This document shows positions 1 through 8,326 of a DNA stretch of 64,000 nt, piece by piece. Under the pieces are notes generated by a model, which saw nothing but the letters and a program-made list of their open reading frames with translations, was not told where the DNA came from and did not search any database. Location of the stretch: the IMG/VR virus record IMGVR_UViG_3300042445_001340, positions 1 to 64,000 of that record. One strand, given 5' to 3'. This DNA is from a virus. The stretch's first letter is position 1; every line of letters starts with the position of its first letter. The position numbers and the translations under genes were made by a program.

Positions 1-504
1 GTACAGCTAGTCAAGCTTCTGTGCTATCTACAAGTGCTAAAGATGTTGCACAATCTGCGGAAACTCAAGCAAGCATTAGTGCTACACAAGCTGCAACCAG
101 TGCATCAAATGCAGAAGGCAGTGCTAGTACAGCTAGTCAAGCTTCTGTGCTATCTACAAGTGCTAAAGATGTTGCACAATCTGCGGAAACTCAAGCAAGC
201 ATTAGTGCTACACAAGCTGCAACCAGTGCATCAAATGCAGAAGGCAGTGCTAGCACGGCTACTCAAGCTTCTGTGCTATCTACAAGTGCTAAAGATGTTG
301 CACAATCTGCGGAAACTCAAGCAAGCATTAGTGCTACACAAGCAGCAACCAGTGCATCAAATGCAGAAGGCAGTGCTAGTACAGCTACTCAAGCATCCTT
401 ACTGTCTACTGCTGCCCGTGATGCAGCGGCTAGTAGCGAAACTCAAGCTAGTATTAGCTCTACACAAGCTGCAACCAGTGAATCAAATGCAGCCGGCAGC
501 GCAT
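1..504 (+). repeat. Four tandem 126-bp coding repeats
   Basis: Units begin at about 1, 127, 253 and 379. The first three are nearly identical in DNA and the fourth is diverged. Each encodes 42 residues, and the array probably continues left of the window. DNA-level identity implies recent duplication or ongoing homogenisation. Confidence 0.95.
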
Positions 505-3248
505 CTACAGCTAATACTCAAGCCGGGCTAGCTACAAGTGCTAAAGATCTTGCAAGTGGTTTTTCTACTGCTGCGGGTATATCGGCTTTTAATGCTGCAA
601 CCAGTGAAACAAATGCGGCAGGAAGTGCCTCAAGCGCAGCAACGTCGGAAACTAACGTAAAAGCAATAGTTCGTGGAACCTCTCTAGGACTACCCCTAGA
701 GCAGTGGGTATTAAATGGTCAAAGTATTGTAACTGTTAGTGATGGTCCAGTAGGCATTAATGCACTAAGATTAGTGGGTGCTGGCGGTGCTTATCCAAAC
801 CAAGGCAATTACGTACCTATTGACCGTACAAGAAACTATCGTGTTAGATTCTGGGCTAAACCCTCAAGCGACGCAGCAGGACTACTGTACTTTAGCTTAC
901 AACAGTTTCTAGACAGTAGTGGAACTGTTGGACCAGTTAACGGTGGTCGCAGCCCTTATAAACCAAGTGGCCAAAATCGTGCACAACATCTAGCCACTTA
1001 TGGAGATACCTGGGGACTTTACAACTTTGTGTGGACTTCCGCAGACTGGCAAAGTGGTGTTAAGTTTGTACGACCTGACTTTTTGGATAACTACCCTGGT
1101 GCAGCAGGCTACTGGGACGTTCAAGGATTTAGTTTTACTGACGTAACGGAAACTGAAGAAGTTAGTGCAGCCGTACAAACACTAGCTTCCACAACTGCTG
1201 GACCAAATGGAACCACAGCACAGTACACTGTTAAAACCAATGCTGCAGGACATGTAGCTGGGTTTGGGCTAAGTTCAACAAGTAATACTTCAGGTGTTGG
1301 TACCAGCGTCTTTGGAGTAACTGCCGACAGATTTTTTATAGCACCATCGGCAACAGCAAGTGCAACAGCTCCTACTGTAGATTTGTATAATGGATTTACT
1401 TGGGTAGATACATCAGTGTTTCCAAATGTAACTAGGTACTGGAACGGTGCTAGCTGGGTTACTACACCTCTGGCGTTTCCGTTTATTGTACAAACTACAC
1501 CTATAACAGGCACAGGAACAGAATTAAACCCACAAATTCCAGCAGGTGTTTATATTGATGCAGCATTTATTCGTAATGCTACAATTACCACAGCTAAAAT
1601 TGCTGACCTTGCAGTTGATAACGCAAAAATAGGTGCTCTTGCGGTTGATAACGGCAAAATTGCTAATTTAAACGCTAACAAAATTACTGCTGGGTTTATT
1701 AGTGCAGATCGTATAGAGGCTAACAGTATTACAGCCGGTAAGATTAACTCTGCTGGCCTAACTATTTATGCAGCTGACGGAACCACAGTAATATTAAACG
1801 CTGGCACAAGTGAGTTCTCTGGCAACGTTACAGGCACAGTAGACGGTACTTCTGCAAGCACCTTGGTAACTACGGCGAACGACGCAGCCACTGCAGCTGG
1901 GGCAGCCCAAGGTACTGCTGACGATGCAGCTACTGCAGCTTCTGCGGCCCAAGGTACAGCCGATGATGCAGTAGACGCCGCCGCTGCGGCCCAAGGTACT
2001 GCTGACGACGCAGCCACTGCAGCTTCTACGGCCCAAGGTGCTGCTGATGCAGCCCAAGATGCTGCTGACGATGCCCTTGACGTGTTGGCAGATATCGCGT
2101 CGGACAATGTACTGACGCCCGGTGAAAAACCTACCATCATTACTGACTATGGCGTAATCACTGCGGAACAGGCTGGTATAGACGCACAGGCCACTGCCTA
2201 CGCTATCACTACCCAGAAGACCGCATACGATAATGCGGTTACGGCACTGACTACTCACTTGGGTACGCTCACTACGCCAGTTGCATGGAACGACTTGAGC
2301 GGCAACACTGACATAGTAGGCACTACGTTCCGTAGTAAGTTCACCGATGTGTACACCACACGACAGGCACTGCTGAACGCAATCTCAGCTGCTGCCAAGG
2401 TACTTGCAGATGATGCAGCCACTGCGGCTTCTACGGCTCAGGGTGCTGCTGACGCAGCCCAAACAGACGCAGATAGCGCGTTAACTAGCCTGACCACCAA
2501 ACTCAATTCTAATGCACGCAACGTGCTGGCAGGCCCCGGGGGTCTAGCAACTGGGTCGCTTGAGTGGAACTCCTCTGGTGTACGCACAGAGGGTTCCGGC
2601 ATTGGCATTACTACTAAAGGTATTGTGGCTTATAACGCTTCTAATGTAGCAACTTTTGTGCTAAACGGAGACGATGGTAATGCTACATTTGTTGGAACTG
2701 TAACTGCAACAAGCGGTAGTTTTACAGGAACTGTAACCGCAACAAGCGGTAGTTTTACCGGGGCGGTCTCAGCTTCGACTCTTAGCGCCGACAGCATGGA
2801 CGTAGCTAAACGTAGCATCATAGAGCAAGCGAGTGTAACGGTGCCTAGTTCTTCCATATCGGGGACATTTATTGAACCCGACGCTAAAGGAGGAGGAGCC
2901 ACGGTTAATTACCCGGTTGGAACTATTTTTACTAAGGCAATAAATAAACTAATTAGGACAAATACAACAGACGCGTTTTTTAGCACAAGTAGTACACTAA
3001 GGCAGCCGTTTGGTTGCAGCGTCTATGCTACCGGCACTGGTTTTTTCATTGGCGGAGATGGCGTTTTTAACATAAAAGTAGACGCGGAGATAATAGTAAA
3101 CAGACGCTATTCAGCTGGTGGTTCGTCTACTGTTGATGAAAATCAAGTTTTTATTTATCTTCGTCAGTTTGTAGTCACTAACGTGTCTAGCACATTTGGT
3201 TCGTTTACTCTTCCTACAACACTATACTGGAAACTTAGCAGAGCATGA
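1..3248 (+). CDS. Tail tip / host-specificity-like fibre protein, 5' truncated
   Basis: The frame is open from the window edge (first whole codon at position 3), so the true start lies upstream. The visible part opens with tandem 42-residue repeats rich in Ala, Ser and Thr (about residues 1-170), of the coiled type found in trimeric fibres. A globular stretch follows, then 14-residue repeats around DDAATAASAAQGTA, a domain with an LADIASDNVLTPGEK motif like the central helical part of tail-tip J-type proteins, and a beta-rich C-terminus. The role is inferred as a virion fibre or tip protein that contacts the host. The stop overlaps the next start (ATGA), so it is coupled to its assembly chaperone. 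The fold assignment is by composition and motif only. Confidence 0.75.
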   Translation, partial: TASQASVLSTSAKDVAQSAETQASISATQAATSASNAEGSASTASQASVLSTSAKDVAQSAETQASISATQAATSASNAEGSASTATQASVLSTSAKDVAQSAETQASISATQAATSASNAEGSASTATQASLLSTAARDAAASSETQASISSTQAATSESNAAGSASTANTQAGLATSAKDLASGFSTAAGISAFNAATSETNAAGSASSAATSETNVKAIVRGTSLGLPLEQWVLNGQSIVTVSDGPVGINALRLVGAGGAYPNQGNYVPIDRTRNYRVRFWAKPSSDAAGLLYFSLQQFLDSSGTVGPVNGGRSPYKPSGQNRAQHLATYGDTWGLYNFVWTSADWQSGVKFVRPDFLDNYPGAAGYWDVQGFSFTDVTETEEVSAAVQTLASTTAGPNGTTAQYTVKTNAAGHVAGFGLSSTSNTSGVGTSVFGVTADRFFIAPSATASATAPTVDLYNGFTWVDTSVFPNVTRYWNGASWVTTPLAFPFIVQTTPITGTGTELNPQIPAGVYIDAAFIRNATITTAKIADLAVDNAKIGALAVDNGKIANLNANKITAGFISADRIEANSITAGKINSAGLTIYAADGTTVILNAGTSEFSGNVTGTVDGTSASTLVTTANDAATAAGAAQGTADDAATAASAAQGTADDAVDAAAAAQGTADDAATAASTAQGAADAAQDAADDALDVLADIASDNVLTPGEKPTIITDYGVITAEQAGIDAQATAYAITTQKTAYDNAVTALTTHLGTLTTPVAWNDLSGNTDIVGTTFRSKFTDVYTTRQALLNAISAAAKVLADDAATAASTAQGAADAAQTDADSALTSLTTKLNSNARNVLAGPGGLATGSLEWNSSGVRTEGSGIGITTKGIVAYNASNVATFVLNGDDGNATFVGTVTATSGSFTGTVTATSGSFTGAVSASTLSADSMDVAKRSIIEQASVTVPSSSISGTFIEPDAKGGGATVNYPVGTIFTKAINKLIRTNTTDAFFSTSSTLRQPFGCSVYATGTGFFIGGDGVFNIKVDAEIIVNRRYSAGGSSTVDENQVFIYLRQFVVTNVSSTFGSFTLPTTLYWKLSRA

Positions 3249-3787
3249 AATACACATATGACGACTATTATTTCTACAGCGGTATGATCTATGGTGATCC
3301 GCCTGTGGGTGTGCACGAGGTTCCGCCTGATCCTGTAGGCAAGCTACATCCTAAGTGGAACGGCAGTGCGTGGGAACTTACCGCAGACTACCGTGGGACT
3401 AACTGGTTTAACTCCACCACCAAAAAATACGATGTTTCTGTCCAGCCCAACGATGAGCGTTCTAGCCCGTGGGTTGAGGTGCTCGGCGGCGAAATTACGT
3501 CTAGTTTTCCTCCAGCGGACGGAGCGTATGTATTTGACTACGTTGCAAAAGAGTGGGTACCAGATAACGATACGCAAGAGGCTAAAGTACGAGAAAAGCG
3601 GAATCAACTTCTGTCGGCCAGCGACTGGACTCAACTCGCAGATATTCCTGCGGACACTAAAGCCTTGTGGGAGCCGTACCGCCAAGCACTGCGCGATGTC
3701 ACAGATCAGCCCGGGTACCCGTACAACATCGTTTGGCCGACTCCACCGTCTTATACTGAAACCGTCTACGAAGTTGGGAGCATGTAA
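3245..3787 (+). CDS. Tail fibre assembly chaperone-like protein
   Basis: A 180-residue protein. The last 70 residues (REKRNQLLSASDWTQ, then a WPTPP ending) match the phage tail assembly chaperone domain seen downstream of many fibre genes (known family; match made by eye). The N-terminal part looks like a fibre-binding region. It starts inside the stop of the preceding fibre gene (ATGA) and its own stop overlaps the next start (TAATG), so the three genes are translationally coupled. Such proteins help fold or trimerise the adjacent fibre and are usually not in the virion. A broken copy of its 3' end lies at 4299-4394. Confidence 0.75.
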   Translation: MKYTYDDYYFYSGMIYGDPPVGVHEVPPDPVGKLHPKWNGSAWELTADYRGTNWFNSTTKKYDVSVQPNDERSSPWVEVLGGEITSSFPPADGAYVFDYVAKEWVPDNDTQEAKVREKRNQLLSASDWTQLADIPADTKALWEPYRQALRDVTDQPGYPYNIVWPTPPSYTETVYEVGSM

Positions 3788-4239
3788 TGTACAACTTTGT
3801 GAGGCAGACTATCGGTGGTTTTCACGTTCACAAAGCTACACCAGAAATTGGTGCAGTTCATTACAAAAAGTTTGCTTACAAGGTAACACCGCAGAACCAA
3901 GCTACTCTTAACGTCTACCTAGCTGGTAGCTTTGAGCTTCAGGCTACTTCATTTACGCAGTTGCTGGAGGCAGGTCAGACCAGCTTAGACGTAGCCTTAG
4001 CAGAATACCCCGCTGGCGAATTGTTTACGGAACGCGTAGTGTCAGGCCCAGCCATAAGGTATTGCGTGGCTAAAGCTGGCGGCGGAGCGTGGTCAAGGGC
4101 GCGTGTTGATGTTACGCCTGATTGGGTGCCAGAGCACAGCGGCCTGTTGATTTACCTTGACGGTGATTTGGCAGAAGTTACGCACGGCGTAGCGCCAACT
4201 AAAATTGGTATCGCAGTTTACTGCTGGGCTACGGCATAA
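3787..4239 (+). CDS. Hypothetical virion-associated protein
   Basis: A 150-residue soluble protein that I do not recognise. It is predicted to be mostly beta, has no signal peptide or membrane segment, and contains a GGG run near residue 98. It is coupled to the fibre chaperone upstream by a TAATG overlap, so it probably belongs to the fibre module. The 3' neighbour is only the remnant of a second chaperone gene. Confidence 0.65.
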   Translation: MYNFVRQTIGGFHVHKATPEIGAVHYKKFAYKVTPQNQATLNVYLAGSFELQATSFTQLLEAGQTSLDVALAEYPAGELFTERVVSGPAIRYCVAKAGGGAWSRARVDVTPDWVPEHSGLLIYLDGDLAEVTHGVAPTKIGIAVYCWATA

Positions 4240-4298
4240 TCCCCACGCCCTACCTTGTCTATGACCAGAAAGAGCGCAGGGGTCGCCGAGCAGGTTAA

Positions 4299-4394
4299 AC
4301 AAAACAGGCATGGGCTGAGTATCGTCAAGCATTGCGCGATATTACATCTCAGCCCGGATACCTAACCAACGTTGTGTGGCCAACCCCACCATGA
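4299..4394 (+). pseudogene. Remnant 3' end of a duplicated tail assembly chaperone
   Basis: The frame from 4311 to the TGA at 4392-4394 reads WAEYRQALRDITSQPGY followed by a WPTPP ending. The intact gene at 3245-3787 has the same C-terminus (WEPYRQALRDVTDQPGY, WPTPP). An in-frame stop at 4296 and the absence of any start or N-terminal domain show that it is broken. It is the scar of an earlier fibre/chaperone gene exchanged at this locus. Confidence 0.8.
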
Positions 4395-4402
4395 ACTAAA
4401 AA

Positions 4403-4434
4403 CACCCAGGATTAAACACCCTGGGTATTTTTTT
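4403..4434 (+). terminator. Rho-independent terminator after the fibre module
   Basis: Stem 4404-4410 (acccagg) pairs with 4420-4426 (cctgggt), 9-nt loop, followed by a T-rich tract at 4428-4434. Confidence 0.85.
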
Positions 4435-4437
4435 GCA

Positions 4438-4466
4438 TTGACAATACCGTGCCCTTGTGGTATAAT
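4438..4466 (+). promoter_or_regulatory. Perfect sigma70-type promoter
   Basis: TTGACA (4438-4443), 17-bp spacer, TATAAT (4461-4466), immediately after a terminator. It should drive the virion genes from 4592. Imperfect dyad TTGT/ACAA flanks the -10 box. Confidence 0.9.
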
Positions 4467-4591
4467 AGTACAAATTCTTTAAAGGTGGATTCATTTTTAC
4501 TTGACAAACTTAAATCGCCTTGTAGCTTACTACCACCCTAAACCGTAGCAAGCCTTACATAATACTAAATAATACCAACAGGAGCATATTT

Positions 4592-4948
4592 ATGCTAAGC
4601 AATATAACGGATCAAGCAGTACAAGGTCTGGGCATGGTAGCCTTGGCAGTTATAGCTGTTTTGGTTGGAACTCAAAAAATCTTAAAAGATTGGCGCGGTA
4701 CGGAAGCAGAAACAAGTGTAATAACACTTATGCACGCAGAGTTGGAGCGCATGAGTGAGCAAAATACAAAACTTAGCTTAGAGCTGGGTAGACTGCACAC
4801 AGAAGTAATTGCACTTAATACTGAACTACAAAAATTAACTATTGAAAATCAGCGATTACAAACTGAAGTGGTTGCGCTAACAAACGAGATAAGCGAACTA
4901 AAAACGCTTACACGAAAGGACACAAATGGCAAGATCAAGACTTACTAA
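4592..4948 (+). CDS. Membrane-anchored coiled-coil protein
   Basis: A 118-residue protein with a hydrophobic segment at residues 11-28 (MVALAVIAVLVG) and then a long heptad-like coiled coil (about residues 45-110). An AGGAG box precedes the ATG. It is the first gene after the strong promoter at 4438, and its last 23 bases overlap the next gene. It could be a membrane or tail-associated scaffold; no family was recognised. Confidence 0.7.
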   Translation: MLSNITDQAVQGLGMVALAVIAVLVGTQKILKDWRGTEAETSVITLMHAELERMSEQNTKLSLELGRLHTEVIALNTELQKLTIENQRLQTEVVALTNEISELKTLTRKDTNGKIKTY

Positions 4949-5546
4949 TACATCTCAGGATCTTATTGCTGATGGAGGGGCGGTTTTGTGGAGCTTTGTA
5001 AAAGGCGAGCAGCTAGAATTCCCAATTACTTTAAACTTTGTTGAAGACGCAAGCGTTAAAGCAAACAACAATTATGTCTATGAAGCAGTGGTTGTTGAAG
5101 CAGCAAACGTTGCCAGACAAGTAGATCGCCCCACAGACATACGTGAAAATGGCATTCAAACACGATTGTTTGTTCGCTTACCGGTATACCTTGGAGCCTG
5201 GCAAGGGGCGGTTGCATACAACAAAGAAGATGTTGTATTATACAACAACAAGTATTATAAACTCGTTCAAGGCAGTGCGCGTATTAACAACACAATTCCT
5301 AGCACTGACCCACTGTGGACGGAAACAAGCCTTAATACAGTGTACTTGCAGTACCCTAGCACACTAGCTAGCACATGGGCCGTGCAACCAGTAGTAGATG
5401 CACCAGTTTATGGTTTTTTTGAGCTGCGTGTAACTGAGCCACAAGATCAAATTTTTACTCGTACTTTTAAGCCAATACGCGGCATGGTTGAAATTTTATT
5501 TAGTCCCACAGATGTTACACAAGATCAACTAAACCAGACTACGTAA
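4926..5546 (+). CDS. Virion protein with carbohydrate-binding-like region
   Basis: A 206-residue protein. Around residues 95-135 the pattern W-x-G-x-V-A-Y then D-V-V-L-Y-N-N-K-Y-Y and a later W resembles short carbohydrate-binding modules of the chitin/cellulose-binding 5/12 type (resemblance noted by eye). The N-terminal part carries a segment also typical of phage neck or baseplate beta-domains. It starts within the preceding gene and lies 11 bases before a long repeat-rich virion gene, so it is probably a structural protein. Confidence 0.6.
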   Translation: MARSRLTNTSQDLIADGGAVLWSFVKGEQLEFPITLNFVEDASVKANNNYVYEAVVVEAANVARQVDRPTDIRENGIQTRLFVRLPVYLGAWQGAVAYNKEDVVLYNNKYYKLVQGSARINNTIPSTDPLWTETSLNTVYLQYPSTLASTWAVQPVVDAPVYGFFELRVTEPQDQIFTRTFKPIRGMVEILFSPTDVTQDQLNQTT

Positions 5547-5557
5547 GGTGGTAGCGC

Positions 5558-7837
5558 ATGGCTGATAAAATAGTACAAGTTACGGCACCAAAAATAACCG
5601 CAACTAATGTGGTGTACACACCAAAAGTAGTTGATTTACCTGTACCAAAGTTAGCCGTTGGAAATTCACAGCCCGTAAAAATTACGACCAGTGTTGAAAA
5701 TCCCCGCCTAAACGGTATAGTTACAAACATGGGTGAGGAAAGCGTTCCTAACCCATACTTATTTAAACGACTAAACGATTCATATACTGGCACAGACCAG
5801 ATTAGACTACGATATCAGCAAACCAAATTTGACCAAGCGCTAGCTTCAGACTTGTTCAATCGCATAGTTGATTACCGCCGAGTATTTCAAGAATCACAAA
5901 TTACTAATGATAGCTATAGGGCGGTGTTTGTTGGCAAAAGTTTAATAACACAGTTTGATACACAAGAGGTGTTTGCAAAGCAGTTATCAAAGCCTTTTAG
6001 TGACTTGTACACAGTTATAGATAGACCGAGTCTAGCACTAGGCAAATCACTGTTTACACAAGTAACTTATAGTGAAGAGCTGGTAAAAGTAGCTTACTTA
6101 AAAGCCAGCAGCGAGATTGTTGTTAGCGCCGAAGATTTTAGCAGAACCGTTGCCTATAATCGCAGCTTTCAAAGCATTGCTGATGCCACTGATGACTTTT
6201 ATGGTGCTGCTAACCTTGATGACGACCAAATCGCACAGGTTGGTAAAACCTTAGTTAACTGGGTTGCTAGCGCAGACGTACGCAGTGTGACGGTTGACAA
6301 AATTTTAGCTAACACTGCGCTTGTTGCAGAACAGCATGCGGTTAATTTTGCTAAACCTTTGTTAACTCAAAGCAACGTAATTTCGCTAACGCAAATACGT
6401 GCAGACAAAGCCCTGAGCACAAACAGTGTGCTAGGCGACACAACAAGGTATCAGCTAGGCAAACCTCTAGCAGATAGCACACTAACTGCAGAACAGCATG
6501 CTAGTTTGTTGGCAAAAATACTTGCACACCCAGCAACATTCAGCGAACAAAAGCAAGTATACTTAACCAAGCCACTTGCTTCTGGTGTAACAAACACCGA
6601 TGTGGCAATAAAAACTTGGCTAGCACAGCGACAGTTCAGCGACTTAGTTGCTTCTAGTACACAAATTATTTTTAGTGCTAGCAAGCAGCTACAACACGGT
6701 TTAGTTAGCACAGAACAAAATCAAAAGCGTACTGTTAAATCGCTGGTAACTGTTTTTGGTAGCATAGATCAACTGTTTACACAAGTAGACTACAAACGAA
6801 GTTTCTTGGACTTTGTGGCAAGTACTGATGACTTTTTTGGTAATGCCAACGTTGATGATGATCAAACTGCGCGAGTAGGCAAAAATGTCTTAAGCTGGTT
6901 GCTGCCCACTGAACAACACACCACTGATGTTGCCAAAGTTTTAAACACAACATACTCGGCACTTGAGCAAGCTAGGCTACAACCCACAAAAGTTTTGCTA
7001 AGTGAGTTTGGTAACACAGATCAGTTATTTTATTTAGCCGGTAAGTTGTTGAACAGCGTAGGCGTCACACAAGAATCACAGGTTTTTAGTGTAACAAAAT
7101 TACTAACCTCCGGTTTTGCAAGCACAGATGCTTTTAATCGCACAGTGCTTTACAACAGACAACCAACAGATTTGGCTGCCGCTGGCGACGTATCTAGCAA
7201 GTTAGCTGATAAAGGTCTTGTAACAAACACAGCAGTTGGTGATACCACAACAACACAAACTGATTTCAAACGAATACTGGCTAATGCAGGCGTTACACAA
7301 GATTTACAGGTTTTTAGTGTAACAAAACCACTAACCTCCGGTTTTGCAAGCACAGATGTTTTTAATCGCACAGTGCTTTACAACAGACAACCAACAGATT
7401 TGGCAGCTGCCGGTGAAGTATCTAGCAAGTTAGCTGATAAAGGTCTTGTAACAAACACAGCAGTTGGTGATACCACAACAACACAAACTGATTTCAAACG
7501 AATACTAAACAGTATAATCAGTAATACCGAACTTGTTGCTAGAGGTATTCAAGCAACCAAACAAGACTTGGTAATACTGCCAGAACAAGTTCGTAAACGT
7601 AATACAAAAGTTCTTGTTACTGAGTTTGTACAACAAGATGTATTACAAAAAGCTCCAAATAAAGCTCTAAGTTCACAAAGCACTATCAGCGAAGTGTTAA
7701 CTTTCTTTAAATTTGGAAACCGCATATTTTCCGAAATAGCAACCACTAATGACGGTGGTGTTATAAACAATCAAGGCTACTTTGCAGAGTCCTATGTGGA
7801 ACCTGGGTATGCTGGCACTAATACTAATTTTTCTTAA
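5558..7837 (+). CDS. Large repeat-rich virion structural protein
   Basis: A 759-residue protein built of loosely repeated units of about 60-76 residues with recurring motifs K-x-L-x-T/S, FxRTVxYNRxxxD and VGDTT. Two consecutive units (7081-7507) are almost identical in DNA. It lacks a signal peptide, is rich in Ser, Thr, Asn and Gln, and ends with a Gly/Tyr-rich tail (EPGYAGTNTN). The modular build suggests an elongated fibre or appendage shaft (inference). An AAGG box precedes the next gene. Confidence 0.65.
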   Translation: MADKIVQVTAPKITATNVVYTPKVVDLPVPKLAVGNSQPVKITTSVENPRLNGIVTNMGEESVPNPYLFKRLNDSYTGTDQIRLRYQQTKFDQALASDLFNRIVDYRRVFQESQITNDSYRAVFVGKSLITQFDTQEVFAKQLSKPFSDLYTVIDRPSLALGKSLFTQVTYSEELVKVAYLKASSEIVVSAEDFSRTVAYNRSFQSIADATDDFYGAANLDDDQIAQVGKTLVNWVASADVRSVTVDKILANTALVAEQHAVNFAKPLLTQSNVISLTQIRADKALSTNSVLGDTTRYQLGKPLADSTLTAEQHASLLAKILAHPATFSEQKQVYLTKPLASGVTNTDVAIKTWLAQRQFSDLVASSTQIIFSASKQLQHGLVSTEQNQKRTVKSLVTVFGSIDQLFTQVDYKRSFLDFVASTDDFFGNANVDDDQTARVGKNVLSWLLPTEQHTTDVAKVLNTTYSALEQARLQPTKVLLSEFGNTDQLFYLAGKLLNSVGVTQESQVFSVTKLLTSGFASTDAFNRTVLYNRQPTDLAAAGDVSSKLADKGLVTNTAVGDTTTTQTDFKRILANAGVTQDLQVFSVTKPLTSGFASTDVFNRTVLYNRQPTDLAAAGEVSSKLADKGLVTNTAVGDTTTTQTDFKRILNSIISNTELVARGIQATKQDLVILPEQVRKRNTKVLVTEFVQQDVLQKAPNKALSSQSTISEVLTFFKFGNRIFSEIATTNDGGVINNQGYFAESYVEPGYAGTNTNFS
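7081..7507 (+). repeat. In-gene tandem duplication, unit 228 bp
   Basis: The unit starting at 7081 (ggtttttagtg) recurs at 7309. The two copies differ at only a few positions through 'gatttcaaacgaatact', so the protein gained 76 residues recently. Confidence 0.9.
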
Positions 7838-7847
7838 AGGATAGATC

Positions 7848-8303
7848 ATGGTTAATGACTCAATCAAAGCCAAAGGTACTCTACAACTAGTACTAACTGA
7901 TGAACATGGCAACATCAAACAACAAGACGAACATAACCTGGTAGTTAACACCGGCTTAGCTTATATTGCTAGCCGTATGCGTGACGCTAGTGCTGGTGTA
8001 ATGTCGCACATGGCTATTGGTGCTGGTACTACTGCTGCAGCTGCGGCCAATGCCGCACTAGGTACTCAGTTAAGCACTCGTGTTGGCCTAGACTCAACAA
8101 CAATTGTAACTACTTCAGCAACTGGTGATAGTGTACAGTATGTGGCAACTTTTGCTGCTGGTCAAAGTACTGGTGCTGTTACTGAAGCTGGTATTTTCAA
8201 CGACGTTAGTGCTGGCACAATGCTTTGCCGCACAGTGTTTCCAGTTATCAACAAAGGTGAACTAGACACACTAGTAATTACTTGGAAAGTAACAGTAGCT
8301 TAA
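7848..8303 (+). CDS. Conserved phage virion-type protein
   Basis: A 151-residue protein with the pattern NLVVNTGLAYIASRM near residue 30, then an Ala/Gly-rich beta region (GAGTTAAAAANAAL) and TEAGIFND. This arrangement is common in small tail or baseplate proteins next to fibre genes of large myophages (family knowledge; exact role not fixed). An AAGGATAGATC leader provides the ribosome site. It lies between the repeat-rich protein and the giant fibre. Confidence 0.6.
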   Translation: MVNDSIKAKGTLQLVLTDEHGNIKQQDEHNLVVNTGLAYIASRMRDASAGVMSHMAIGAGTTAAAAANAALGTQLSTRVGLDSTTIVTTSATGDSVQYVATFAAGQSTGAVTEAGIFNDVSAGTMLCRTVFPVINKGELDTLVITWKVTVA

Positions 8304-8326
8304 TTTTTTAATTCAAAGGGATACCT

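Noticed and set aside
1-504. Possible CRISPR array
   Set aside because: The repeats are head-to-tail, 126 bp, without spacers and in coding frame.
34-531. Long second open frame over the repeat array
   Set aside because: It follows from the 126-bp periodicity in another frame; the real frame gives the fibre-type Ala/Ser/Thr repeats and continues for 3 kb.
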